From Bacillus subtilis subsp. subtilis (GTDB lineage Bacteria > Pseudomonadota > Gammaproteobacteria > Xanthomonadales > Xanthomonadaceae): a DNA stretch of 64,000 nucleotides. The notes under the pieces are model-generated. The model was not told where the DNA came from and did not search any database. It worked only from the letters and a program-made list of their open reading frames with translations. Location of the stretch: the NCBI GenBank assembly GCA_021733645.1, contig JAHREJ010000016.1, positions 1 through 64,000 of the forward strand, written 5' to 3'. The translations under genes were made by a program, and so were the position numbers. Shown here piece by piece: positions 9,505 to 17,684 of this stretch (its first letter is position 1; each line of letters starts with the position of its first letter).

Positions 9505-10425
9505 ATGCCGTTCCTGGAACTCACCCTCCGCTGCAGCGAATCCACCCAGCCCCGCTACGAGAATGCGCTGGACGATGTCGGCGCACTGGCGGTGACGCTG
9601 CTCGACGCCGATGCCGATACCAGCAACGAGCGTGCGATCCTGGAACCGGGCGTGGGCGAAACCCCGCTGTGGAACGACCTGGTGCTCACTGCGCTGTTCG
9701 CCGCCGAGACCAACGCGCTGGCCCTGCTGGCCGCGCTGGAAGCCTTCGACCCGGGCCTGGACTGGTCCGATGCCAGCTTCCGCGCCGTGGCCGATGAAGA
9801 CTGGGAACGCGCCTGGCTGGACCAGTTCCAGCCGATGGCCTTCGGCGAGCGCACCTGGATCGTGCCGTGGAACCACGAGTTGCCCGAGGCCGCGCAGGCC
9901 GACGATGCCGCCGTGATCCGCCTCGACCCGGGCCTGGCGTTCGGCTCGGGCACCCACCCCACCACCGCGCTGTGCCTGCGCTGGCTGGACAGCCTGGGCG
10001 CCGAAGGCGTGCTGGACGGCCAGACCGTGCTCGACTTCGGCTGCGGCTCGGGCATCCTGGCACTGGCCGCGTTGAAGCTGGGCGCAGCGCGTGCGGTGGC
10101 CGTGGACAACGACCCACAGGCGGTGATCGCCACCGGCGACAATGCCGAGCGCAACGGCCTGCAGGACCGCGTGCAGGTCTACCTGCCGCAGGACGAACCG
10201 CAGGCCACCTACCCGGTGGTGGTGGCCAACATCCTGGCCTCGGCGCTGGACGCCCTGGCCGAGGTGCTGGCCGCTCGCGTGGCCACCGGCGGCCGCATTG
10301 CGCTGTCGGGCATCCTGCACGGCCAGGAGGACGAACTGCTGGTGCGCTTCGCACCGTGGTTCGAACAGCTGGAAACCGCGCAGGACGACGACTGGATGCG
10401 CATCACCGGCGTGCGCCGCGCCTGA
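9505..10425 (+). CDS. prmA: Ribosomal protein L11 methyltransferase
   Basis: A 306-residue class I SAM-dependent methyltransferase that trimethylates ribosomal protein L11. The N-terminal L11-recognition domain carries the [23 protein letters not shown] block. The catalytic domain shows [23 protein letters not shown], the SAM motif [23 protein letters not shown] and [10 protein letters not shown] (the NPPY-equivalent region). All are hallmarks of PrmA. It leads into the DUF3426 gene and fis, the usual xanthomonad order. Confidence 0.97.
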   Translation: MPFLELTLRCSESTQPRYENALDDVGALAVTLLDADADTSNERAILEPGVGETPLWNDLVLTALFAAETNALALLAALEAFDPGLDWSDASFRAVADEDWERAWLDQFQPMAFGERTWIVPWNHELPEAAQADDAAVIRLDPGLAFGSGTHPTTALCLRWLDSLGAEGVLDGQTVLDFGCGSGILALAALKLGAARAVAVDNDPQAVIATGDNAERNGLQDRVQVYLPQDEPQATYPVVVANILASALDALAEVLAARVATGGRIALSGILHGQEDELLVRFAPWFEQLETAQDDDWMRITGVRRA

Positions 10426-10445
10426 TCCGGCGTGAACGTGCTTGA

Positions 10446-11345
10446 ATGGGCGCGACCCTGCCGCCCGGCCCCGAACCGATGACCGAGCCTACGCCACCGC
10501 CCCGTCGCCCACTGGCCACCTTCCTGCGCGCCAGCCCGGACGATGTGCCGTCTGATCGACCGCAGCGGGACGACACCTCGCCGGCCGACAGCCTGCGCCC
10601 GGAGGCATCGGGCGAAGCGGCAGTGCCGCACACCGGGCCGGTGTTGGCTCCGCCCCATGCCGAGCGCAATGACGGTGACCCCGGCGAGGCCGACCCGTTG
10701 CCCGCGCCGGCGCACGCCCCGGACCGGCGCGATACGCACAGCGTGCACACCGCTGAGGGCGATGCGTCGGCCCCGCACGATGCCGGCATGAACGACAACG
10801 CCGACCTGGATACCGCGTTGGCCGGTACGCGGACCAGTGCCGCCCCGAGCTTCATGCGGTTGCCGGCCGCGCGCCTGCACACCCCGCGCTGGCAATGGGG
10901 CGTACTGGCTGGGCTGGTAGTGCTGCTGGCGGTGCAGATCGCCGTGGCCGATCGTGCACGGCTGGCCGCCGATGCCGGCAGCCGGCCGTGGATTGCCGGC
11001 GTGTGCAGCGTGCTGCGCTGCGCGTTGCCGGCCTGGCAGGAGCCGGCAGCGTTCAGCATGATCAGCCGCGATGTGCGGCCGGTCCCTGGCCACCCCGGTG
11101 CCTTGCAGGTGCAGGCCAGCTTCCGCAACGATGCGCGGTGGGCCCAGGCTTGGCCATCGCTGCGGCTGTCGCTGTCCGATGCCGATGGTCGTGTCATTGG
11201 CACCGGTGTGTTCGCCCCGCACGATTACCTGGACCGTTCGCTTGACGCCAACAGCGTATTGGAACCGGGCCAAAGCGCACAGATTGCATTCCGCGTGCGC
11301 GAGCCCGCCGCATCCACTGTCGCATTCACCTTCGAGTTCCAGTAA
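10446..11345 (+). CDS. DUF3426 membrane protein (no zinc-ribbon N-terminus)
   Basis: A 299-residue protein. Residues 1-145 are acidic, proline-rich and probably disordered; a single membrane helix follows (WGVLAGLVVLLAVQIAV, about 150-170). The C-terminal domain has the DUF3426 look: CSVLRCALPAW, a VPGHPGALQVQASFRNDARWAQAWPSLRLSLSDADG core and YL-containing strands ending FTFEFQ. Homologues in this position often begin with a zinc-ribbon (CPxC...CxxC); none is visible here. It is 20 bp after prmA and upstream of fis. Function is unknown. Confidence 0.8.
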   Translation: MGATLPPGPEPMTEPTPPPRRPLATFLRASPDDVPSDRPQRDDTSPADSLRPEASGEAAVPHTGPVLAPPHAERNDGDPGEADPLPAPAHAPDRRDTHSVHTAEGDASAPHDAGMNDNADLDTALAGTRTSAAPSFMRLPAARLHTPRWQWGVLAGLVVLLAVQIAVADRARLAADAGSRPWIAGVCSVLRCALPAWQEPAAFSMISRDVRPVPGHPGALQVQASFRNDARWAQAWPSLRLSLSDADGRVIGTGVFAPHDYLDRSLDANSVLEPGQSAQIAFRVREPAASTVAFTFEFQ

Positions 11346-11391
11346 TCGCGCCGGCGCCTCGAGCGTGGCAGCCGGTCCACGCACGCGCTAG

Positions 11392-11733
<342 letters not shown>

Positions 11734-11768
11734 TGCGGCGCATCGGCCAACGGTCGATGCCTGCCGGG

Positions 11769-11800
11769 GTAGCGGTGGGTACCGACCGTGGGTCGGTATG
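11769..11800. repeat. GTAG-type palindromic repeat between fis and cdsA-like gene
   Basis: GTAG at 11769 region is followed by ACCGACC (11781-11787), a GTG loop and GGTCGGT (11791-11797), a 7-bp perfect stem. It fits the Stenotrophomonas GTAG (SMAG) REP pattern and sits between convergent genes, where it may also block read-through. Confidence 0.65.
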
Positions 11801-11811
11801 CAGTCCACCGA

Positions 11812-12798
11812 TCATGCGCTCCAGAAATACCGCACCAGGTGGAAGAACACCGGCGCGGCAAAGCACACCGAATCCAGCCGATCGAGCATGCCGCCGTGGC
11901 CCTCGATCATGTGGCCCCAGTCCTTGATACCGCGATCGCGCTTGATCGCCGACATCACCAGGCCGCCCCAGAACCCCATCAGGTTGACCGCCAGCGACAT
12001 GCCGAACGCCTGCCACGGCGTGAACGGGGTCAGCCACCACAGCGCTGCGCCCAATGCGCTGGCCGACAGTACCCCGCCGATGAACCCTTCCACGGTCTTG
12101 GACGGCGACAGCTTCGGCGCGATCAGGCGCTTGCCGATCAGCTTGCCCCAGATGTACTGCAGTACGTCCGAGGACTGCACCACGATCACCAGGAAGGCGA
12201 ACAGCAGCAGGTTGCGCGCCGGGTCCACGCCGGCCAGCTTCAGGTTCAGCAGCGCCGGCACGTGCGAAATGCAGAACACGCAGATCATCAGCCCCCACTG
12301 CACCTTGGAGGTCCGCTCCAGGTAGTCGGTGGTATCGCCGCCGATGGTGGCCAGGATCGGCAGGAACAGGAACGCGTACACCGGGATCAGCAGGGTGTAC
12401 ATGCCGTACCAGTCGGTCCACACCAGCCAGTACTGCCACGGCAGCACCACGTAGAACGCGGCCAGCAGCGCGTAGTAATCACCGGCGCGGGTAGGCGTGA
12501 GGGTGATGAACTCGCGCAGCGCGAACAAGGACACCAGCGCAAACAGCAGCACCACCCCGGTGCGCCCGAAGAAGAACGCCAGCGCTACCACCGCGGCCAT
12601 CACCCACCAGGCACGGATGCGCGAGACCAGGTTGGCCAGCACGCTGCTGGGCGCATGCCGGGCACGCCAGCGCAGGGTTTCGGCAATGACCGTGGCCACC
12701 ACCAGCACCGCGGCGATGCCGGCAAACAACAGCCGGGTCTGCGCATGCGTGGACAGCTGTGCCACGTCGTGGGCCAGGGTGGAAATCCAGGCGGTCAT
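11812..12798 (-). CDS. Phosphatidate cytidylyltransferase (CdsA family, YnbB-like)
   Basis: A 328-residue multi-pass membrane enzyme with eight or so hydrophobic helices and the C-terminal CdsA signature SPSKTVEGFIGG ... SAIKRDRGIKDWGHMIEGHGGMLDRLDSVCFAAPVFF. CdsA converts phosphatidic acid plus CTP to CDP-diacylglycerol. Its setting, in a minus-strand run with a CDP-alcohol phosphatidyltransferase, hydrolase-methyltransferase, phosphatase and acyltransferase, matches the E. coli ynbABCD set rather than the housekeeping cdsA-uppS locus. It overlaps the upstream acyltransferase gene by 4 bp. Confidence 0.9.
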   Translation of the reverse strand: MTAWISTLAHDVAQLSTHAQTRLLFAGIAAVLVVATVIAETLRWRARHAPSSVLANLVSRIRAWWVMAAVVALAFFFGRTGVVLLFALVSLFALREFITLTPTRAGDYYALLAAFYVVLPWQYWLVWTDWYGMYTLLIPVYAFLFLPILATIGGDTTDYLERTSKVQWGLMICVFCISHVPALLNLKLAGVDPARNLLLFAFLVIVVQSSDVLQYIWGKLIGKRLIAPKLSPSKTVEGFIGGVLSASALGAALWWLTPFTPWQAFGMSLAVNLMGFWGGLVMSAIKRDRGIKDWGHMIEGHGGMLDRLDSVCFAAPVFFHLVRYFWSA

Positions 12799-13427
12799 GC
12801 ACGCTCCCTGCGCAGCTGCGGGTCCAGCGCCATCAGTGACAGCCGCGCCCGCTCCAGGAAGCGGTCCTTGTCTTCATCGGCCTTCAACCGCAGCGGTTCG
12901 CCGAAGGTGGTGGTGCACAGCAACGGCAGCGGCAGCCAGCGGCCTTTGGGCATCACCCGCTTGAGGTTGTCGATCCACACCGGCACGAACTCCAGTTCCG
13001 GACGCTGCCGGGCCAGGTGGTAGATACCGCTCTTGAATGGCAGCACGCCCTCGTCGGGGTTGCGCGTACCCTCGGGAAACAGGATCAGCGAATTGCCTTC
13101 GTCCACCGCCTGGCACAGGCAGGCAATCGGGTCTTCATGGCGCTTGGCGGCGTCACGTTCGATCAGCACGCCGTTGAACACCGCGTGGATCAGGTAACGG
13201 CGCAGGCCATCGCGCTGCCAGTAGTCGGCGGCAGCCACCGGCCGCACCTGGCGACGCAGGGTGATCGGCAACGCCGACCAGATCAGCACGAAATCACCAT
13301 GACTGGCGTGGTTGCCGTAGTAAACGCGGTGGTCGCTGGACGGGGCGCAGCCCTGCCACAGCGCGCGGGCGCCGGTAAGTGCGCGGATGGCAAAACTGCA
13401 GCCGCGCGCAATGAGGTCAGCAAACAT
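12795..13427 (-). CDS. 1-acylglycerol-3-phosphate acyltransferase-like (PlsC family)
   Basis: A 210-residue PlsC-family acyltransferase. The HX4D catalytic motif is in YYGNHASHGDFVLIW, and the second signature is ILFPEGTRNPDEGVLPFKSGIYHLA. Such enzymes put an acyl chain on lysophosphatidate to give phosphatidate, the substrate of the CdsA-like enzyme encoded immediately downstream with a 4-bp overlap. Only a weak hydrophobic N-terminal segment is present. This gene is not part of the four-gene E. coli ynb set as I know it, so it is an addition here. Confidence 0.88.
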   Translation of the reverse strand: MFADLIARGCSFAIRALTGARALWQGCAPSSDHRVYYGNHASHGDFVLIWSALPITLRRQVRPVAAADYWQRDGLRRYLIHAVFNGVLIERDAAKRHEDPIACLCQAVDEGNSLILFPEGTRNPDEGVLPFKSGIYHLARQRPELEFVPVWIDNLKRVMPKGRWLPLPLLCTTTFGEPLRLKADEDKDRFLERARLSLMALDPQLRRERA

Positions 13428-13460
13428 GGGCAGGCGTCCTTGCAGGATTCAGCGCGGCCA

Positions 13461-13886
13461 TCACGGCAGCGTCTTCAACAGCAGCGCAGCCAGCAGGCAC
13501 AGCGCCTGTGCACCGAGCCCCAGCAACTGCCAGCGCAGCAGCCGGCGCATGCCCTGCCAGCGCGGCTGCCACCCCCGCGCAGTGGCCGAGGCCTCGCGCA
13601 GCCCGAGCTTCTGCAACACATCGTCGATCACCCCCGGCGCCGCATCGGGATGGCTGGCCTGCAACGCATCCAGCAACGCCGCATCGAAGCTGACCCGGGT
13701 GGCGTAGTACGCCTGCACCGCCCCGGCCAGCAGCGACAGCAACGCCAGCACCGCCACCATCAGCGGTGGCGCGGACAGGCACAGCAGTGCCAGCGCCGCG
13801 CCGGCCAGCAGCAGCGACATGCCGGTGGCCATGCGCGCCTGGCGCAGCACCGCGGTCATCACCCGCAACTGGAACAGCATGCTCAT
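13461..13886 (-). CDS. Small membrane protein of unknown function in the phospholipid cassette
   Basis: A 141-residue protein with two central membrane helices (MATGMSLLLAGAALALLCLSAPPLMVAVLALLSLLAGAVQAYYATRV) and a third near the C-terminus, separated by a soluble helical segment (FDAALLDALQASHPDAAPGVIDDVLQKLGLRE). No family is recognised. It overlaps the upstream phosphatase gene by 4 bp and precedes the acyltransferase, so it is almost certainly cotranscribed and may be an accessory subunit of the cassette. Confidence 0.75.
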   Translation of the reverse strand: MSMLFQLRVMTAVLRQARMATGMSLLLAGAALALLCLSAPPLMVAVLALLSLLAGAVQAYYATRVSFDAALLDALQASHPDAAPGVIDDVLQKLGLREASATARGWQPRWQGMRRLLRWQLLGLGAQALCLLAALLLKTLP

Positions 13887-15217
13887 GCGCTCACCTGTGT
13901 GGTTCCGTTGGCGGCCGCGGCATCGCGCACGGCCTGTTCAATCGCATCGCGGTGCCGCTCGTGCAGCACGATGTGCGGGCAATCCAGCTGCAGCAGCCGG
14001 ATCGCCGCATCGGCGTTATCGGCATGCCCGCTGCGGCACAACCAGGTCGCCACGGCGGCGGCACTGCGGGAATACCCCAGTGCGCAGCACACCAGCACCT
14101 CGCCCCGTCGGTGGCCATGCGCGATGGCCTCGGCGGCACGCTGCAGGTCGTGCGGGGTGGGCGTGGCCAGGTCCAGCATCGGCACGCTGCGGTAGTGCCG
14201 CACCTGGCCACCGAAGGGCAGTTCGGCGCACACATCCACCACGGTGGGCATCGGCAGCGCCGCACCCGGCGCGGGCATGCGCCCCAGCCACACGCCATCG
14301 ATGACCAGCTGCGGCTGCGGCATGCGCCGCGTCCACCAGCGCGAGTTCAACCAGGCCGCCAGCAGATACGGGGCCAGCAGCCAGCGCGCGGCCATGCTCA
14401 GGCGGCCGTCTTCCTGTTTCTGGAACACCGCCGTGCCCAGCGCGGCATAGCCCAATGCCACCAGCGCCAGCGACAGCGCCGGCCAGCCCAGCCACAGCAC
14501 CCAACCACTGAAGGTCAGCGCCAGCGACGCGCACAGCGCACTGCCCAACCCGTACAGCATCGCCAGCCGCCAGCGTGTGGCGTCCTGCGCCCACTGCCAC
14601 CGGGCCACCGGCGAACGCCCGTGCGCCGGGCATAGCCACACGCACAGCCAGCCCACGGCAACGCCGGTGGGGACGTCCACGAAATGATGTTGCCAGGTGG
14701 TCAGCACCGAAATGCCGATCAGCGCAAACCACACATGCAGCGCCGCGCGCCACGCGCCCCGCAGGTGCTGTTCGAAACGGACCCACAGCACCACCAGCAG
14801 CACAATGTGCAGCGACGGCGCCTGGTTGAAGGGCTTGTCAAAGCCCAGCAGCACGTCGAACAACCAGCCAAATACCCCCGCCGTTTCCGGGCGCTCCAGG
14901 CTGAAGCGCAGCGGCCACAGCAGGAAGCAGGCCACCGACAGCAGCTGCGCACTGAACAGCCGGCGCGCATGCATGTCCAGTTCGGCGCGCTGGGTGCAGA
15001 TGAAGAACGAGGCCACGTAGAACAGGTCGATCGACCAGTACGGCACGATCGTCCAGGCCTGGAAGGGGATCTTCGATTCCCAGTCGAACACGATGGAGGG
15101 CACGTAAGGCAGGCGCCCGGCCATCGCGTTGGCAAAGCCGTAGCTGAGGAAGAAGAACGGCCCCAGCAACGCCAGCCATACCAGGGCACGCCGCCACGGC
15201 CGCGCGCCTTCGGTCAT
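13883..15217 (-). CDS. PAP2-like / dual-specificity phosphatase fusion (YnbD-like)
   Basis: A 444-residue two-part protein. The N-terminal 300 residues are a multi-helix membrane domain resembling lipid phosphatases, with a SLHIVLLVVLWVRFEQH segment and TTWQHHFVDVPTG as PAP2-like motifs 2 and 3. The C-terminal part is a dual-specificity phosphatase with the P-loop CALGYSRSAAA (Cys about 378, Arg about 384) and a preceding LDLATPT acid loop. The combination is the YnbD architecture. A plausible role is dephosphorylating a lipid head group or phosphatidylglycerophosphate-like intermediate. It overlaps both neighbours by 4 bp. Confidence 0.87.
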   Translation of the reverse strand: MTEGARPWRRALVWLALLGPFFFLSYGFANAMAGRLPYVPSIVFDWESKIPFQAWTIVPYWSIDLFYVASFFICTQRAELDMHARRLFSAQLLSVACFLLWPLRFSLERPETAGVFGWLFDVLLGFDKPFNQAPSLHIVLLVVLWVRFEQHLRGAWRAALHVWFALIGISVLTTWQHHFVDVPTGVAVGWLCVWLCPAHGRSPVARWQWAQDATRWRLAMLYGLGSALCASLALTFSGWVLWLGWPALSLALVALGYAALGTAVFQKQEDGRLSMAARWLLAPYLLAAWLNSRWWTRRMPQPQLVIDGVWLGRMPAPGAALPMPTVVDVCAELPFGGQVRHYRSVPMLDLATPTPHDLQRAAEAIAHGHRRGEVLVCCALGYSRSAAAVATWLCRSGHADNADAAIRLLQLDCPHIVLHERHRDAIEQAVRDAAAANGTTQVSA

Positions 15218-16968
15218 GGCAGCACCCGACGCGCCAGCGAGACGGTGAAGATGCCGAAACGGTCGATGCGCTGGGTGACCTTTTCAAACCCGGCCAGGCG
15301 TACCAGTTCGTCCATTTCCTGCTGGGTACGCCGGCGCATCACCCAGGCCGCGCCTTCACGGTGGCTGGTCAGGGCGCGCGCGATGAATTCCAGTTGCGGG
15401 TGCCACGGCTGGCCGGTATAGACCAGGTAGCCACCTTCGCGCATGGCCGCGGCAATGCCCTGCAGGGAACGCAGCACCGCATCGTTGTCGGCGAACAACT
15501 CATACAGGCCCGACACCGTGGACAACGTGGGCGCGACCGGCAGCGCGGCCAGCGCGGCCGCGTCGAAGGCATCGCCCTGTTCGAAGGTGGCGATGTCGTC
15601 GGCCCCAAACTCGCTGATCAGCTTGCGCCCGTCGACGACGTTGCGTTCGCTGAAATCGCGCAGGGTGATCGCATCGGCGCGCTGTTCGCCGTGCGCCAAT
15701 GCATCCAGCACGTAGCGGCCATGCCCGGCGGCCACGTCCAGTACCCGCACCGGACGGCCTTCGCCATGCAGGTGCAGCGCGGCCAGTTGCAGCAGCTCGC
15801 GCACGTGGGTGCGACGGATGCGGATGCCGCGCCAGCCGATCGCGTCCAGATAGTTGCGGTCGACCATGCGCCCCAGCGGGCCACGGCCGCGGGCCTGGTC
15901 GCGGTAGATGTAATCCAGCGTGCTGCCCGAATCAAAGCCGCTTTCCAGCCCCAGCGCGATGCCTTCGGAGAGGGTGCCGCCCACGCGCAGCCCGGCCCGG
16001 GTGAACCGCCAGTACAGGTCCTTGGCACTGTTGCGCGGCGGAGGCCAGGACAGGATTTCCGCTTCGTCGAAGGTAGGCCCGTGACGGTGCGCGTCGCGCA
16101 GACTGGGGCGCACCAGCGGTTGTTCGAAACGCTCGGTGACAAAGCGGCGGATGGCCGCGATGGCCGGCGCGCGATCACGTTCGCCCAGCGTGTCGTGGAA
16201 GAAACCCGGCAGCAGGTGGCGTTCCTTGATCGGCGAGGACAGCCGCTCGTAGAAGCGGTCCTGCGGCGCGCGATGCACCACGAAGTCCGCCCCCGATACC
16301 AGCAGCTGGGTCGGCACGGTGATCGCCTGCGCATCGCCGACCACGCGGTCGGCCGCTTCATACAGGCCCAGCAACACCCGCACCGAGATCGGCCGGGTAA
16401 TCAGCGGATCGGTGCGGTAGCTTTCCACGCGTTCGGGATCGTGGGTGAGCCACTGTGGCTTGACGTAACTGTTGACGAAGAAATTGCCGCGCAGCATCTG
16501 CATCAGTTTCAAGCCAGGCACCGCCAGCGGCACATACAGCTTGACCTTGAACGCAGGCGAGGCCAGCACCAGCGCGCGCAGCGGCGGTGCGTAGTCGTGC
16601 ACCCAGGTGGCGGCCACCACCGCGCCCACGCTCTGGGCCACGATGGCGATGTCCTGCACACCAATGCCGTGCTGCTGGCCGATGTAGGCAATGAAGGTGT
16701 CCAGGTCGCGCACCAGCGCCTCGAAACCGGGCGCATCGCCGCGCTCACCCGGCGACTGGCCGTTGCCGCGTGCGTCCCAGGCGAAGATATCGGTATCGGG
16801 CAGGTCCAGCTCGTCGGCCAGGTGCGCCACGCGGCCGGAATGCTCGTGGCCGCGGTGCAGCAGCACCACCGCGCGGCGGCTTGCCTGCACGCCGCTGGCC
16901 GGCCAATGCCGATAGAACAGCGGCTGGCCATCGAAACTGTTGAACTGCAGTTGTTGCTGTGCGCGCAT
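15214..16968 (-). CDS. Alpha/beta hydrolase - SAM methyltransferase fusion (YnbC-like)
   Basis: A 584-residue fusion. Residues 1-290 form a monoacylglycerol-lipase-like alpha/beta hydrolase: LLHRGHEHSGR oxyanion region, FAWDARGNGQSPGER, nucleophile elbow AQSVGA, Asp in VSGADFVVHRAP and His in GFFHDTLGE. Residues about 320-584 form a class I methyltransferase with VLDVAAGHGRYVLDAL as SAM motif I and GGYLVYTGQPWHPQ as a later strand. This is the domain order of E. coli YnbC. An ATG at 16968 with CGGAG six bases upstream sets the start. It probably acts on the lipid made by the neighbouring phosphatidyltransferase. Confidence 0.9.
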   Translation of the reverse strand: MRAQQQLQFNSFDGQPLFYRHWPASGVQASRRAVVLLHRGHEHSGRVAHLADELDLPDTDIFAWDARGNGQSPGERGDAPGFEALVRDLDTFIAYIGQQHGIGVQDIAIVAQSVGAVVAATWVHDYAPPLRALVLASPAFKVKLYVPLAVPGLKLMQMLRGNFFVNSYVKPQWLTHDPERVESYRTDPLITRPISVRVLLGLYEAADRVVGDAQAITVPTQLLVSGADFVVHRAPQDRFYERLSSPIKERHLLPGFFHDTLGERDRAPAIAAIRRFVTERFEQPLVRPSLRDAHRHGPTFDEAEILSWPPPRNSAKDLYWRFTRAGLRVGGTLSEGIALGLESGFDSGSTLDYIYRDQARGRGPLGRMVDRNYLDAIGWRGIRIRRTHVRELLQLAALHLHGEGRPVRVLDVAAGHGRYVLDALAHGEQRADAITLRDFSERNVVDGRKLISEFGADDIATFEQGDAFDAAALAALPVAPTLSTVSGLYELFADNDAVLRSLQGIAAAMREGGYLVYTGQPWHPQLEFIARALTSHREGAAWVMRRRTQQEMDELVRLAGFEKVTQRIDRFGIFTVSLARRVLP

Positions 16969-17002
16969 GCATCACTCCGTTGTGCAGTTCGTGGAACCCG
17001 AC

Positions 17003-17608
17003 TCAGCCGGGTTCCGCCAATCCATTGCGTACCCGTCGCCAGGCGGTCGGCACGCAAAGTGCCGCCGCGACCCAGGCCACGCCGCTTGCCACCGTCCCGT
17101 CGATCCAGCCCAGCGCCAGCAGCACCCCCATCACCCCCACCACGAACGCCCGGTCGCTCTTGCCCATCGGGCCGTCGTAGCGCCGGCTGGCGCTCACCAT
17201 GACCCCCAGCACCCCAGCGTACTCGCAAACCGCGGCCAGCCACGCCAACGTCCACAACGCGGCCGGATTCACCCCGGGCACGCTGAGCAGGCTCAAGTAG
17301 AGCGCGGCGTCGGCGATGACGTCGCAAAGCTCATTGAGATAAGCACCCAGGCGCGACTGCTGGCCGAACTCGCGGGCCAGCATGCCATCCACCGCATTGA
17401 GTGCCATCCGCAGCAGCATCCACAACGGCAGTGCCAGGTACAGCAGCGGGCGCGCCGGCGCCCACGCCCACACCGCGGCCGCCACCAGCAGCGACACCGC
17501 CGCGGCCGCCACCGTTACCGTGTTGGCCGTGATGCCCATCGCATACAGACCGCGTACCGCGGGGCGCAGCAGATCCTGGAAGCGCCCTTTCAATGCATAG
17601 ATCGACAT
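17003..17608 (-). CDS. CDP-alcohol phosphatidyltransferase (YnbA-like)
   Basis: A 201-residue membrane enzyme with about six helices that should transfer a phosphatidyl group from CDP-diacylglycerol to an unknown alcohol. The family motif DxxDGxxARx8GxxxDxxxD is recognisable as NAVDGMLARE ... RLGAYLNELCD (residues 71-96), but the first and third Asp positions are Asn (N71, N92), while D74, G75, R79, G88 and D96 are kept. The AAGGA ribosome site lies 9 bases before ATG 17608. It is first of the six-gene cassette, with a 34-bp gap to the fusion gene. Confidence 0.9.
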   Translation of the reverse strand: MSIYALKGRFQDLLRPAVRGLYAMGITANTVTVAAAAVSLLVAAAVWAWAPARPLLYLALPLWMLLRMALNAVDGMLAREFGQQSRLGAYLNELCDVIADAALYLSLLSVPGVNPAALWTLAWLAAVCEYAGVLGVMVSASRRYDGPMGKSDRAFVVGVMGVLLALGWIDGTVASGVAWVAAALCVPTAWRRVRNGLAEPG

Positions 17609-17684
17609 GCCGCAACGTCCTTTTGGCTTTCGCTAATCTAACCGTGCCTGCCAATGCAGGAAAACGCCTGCCGATGGCAGCGGC

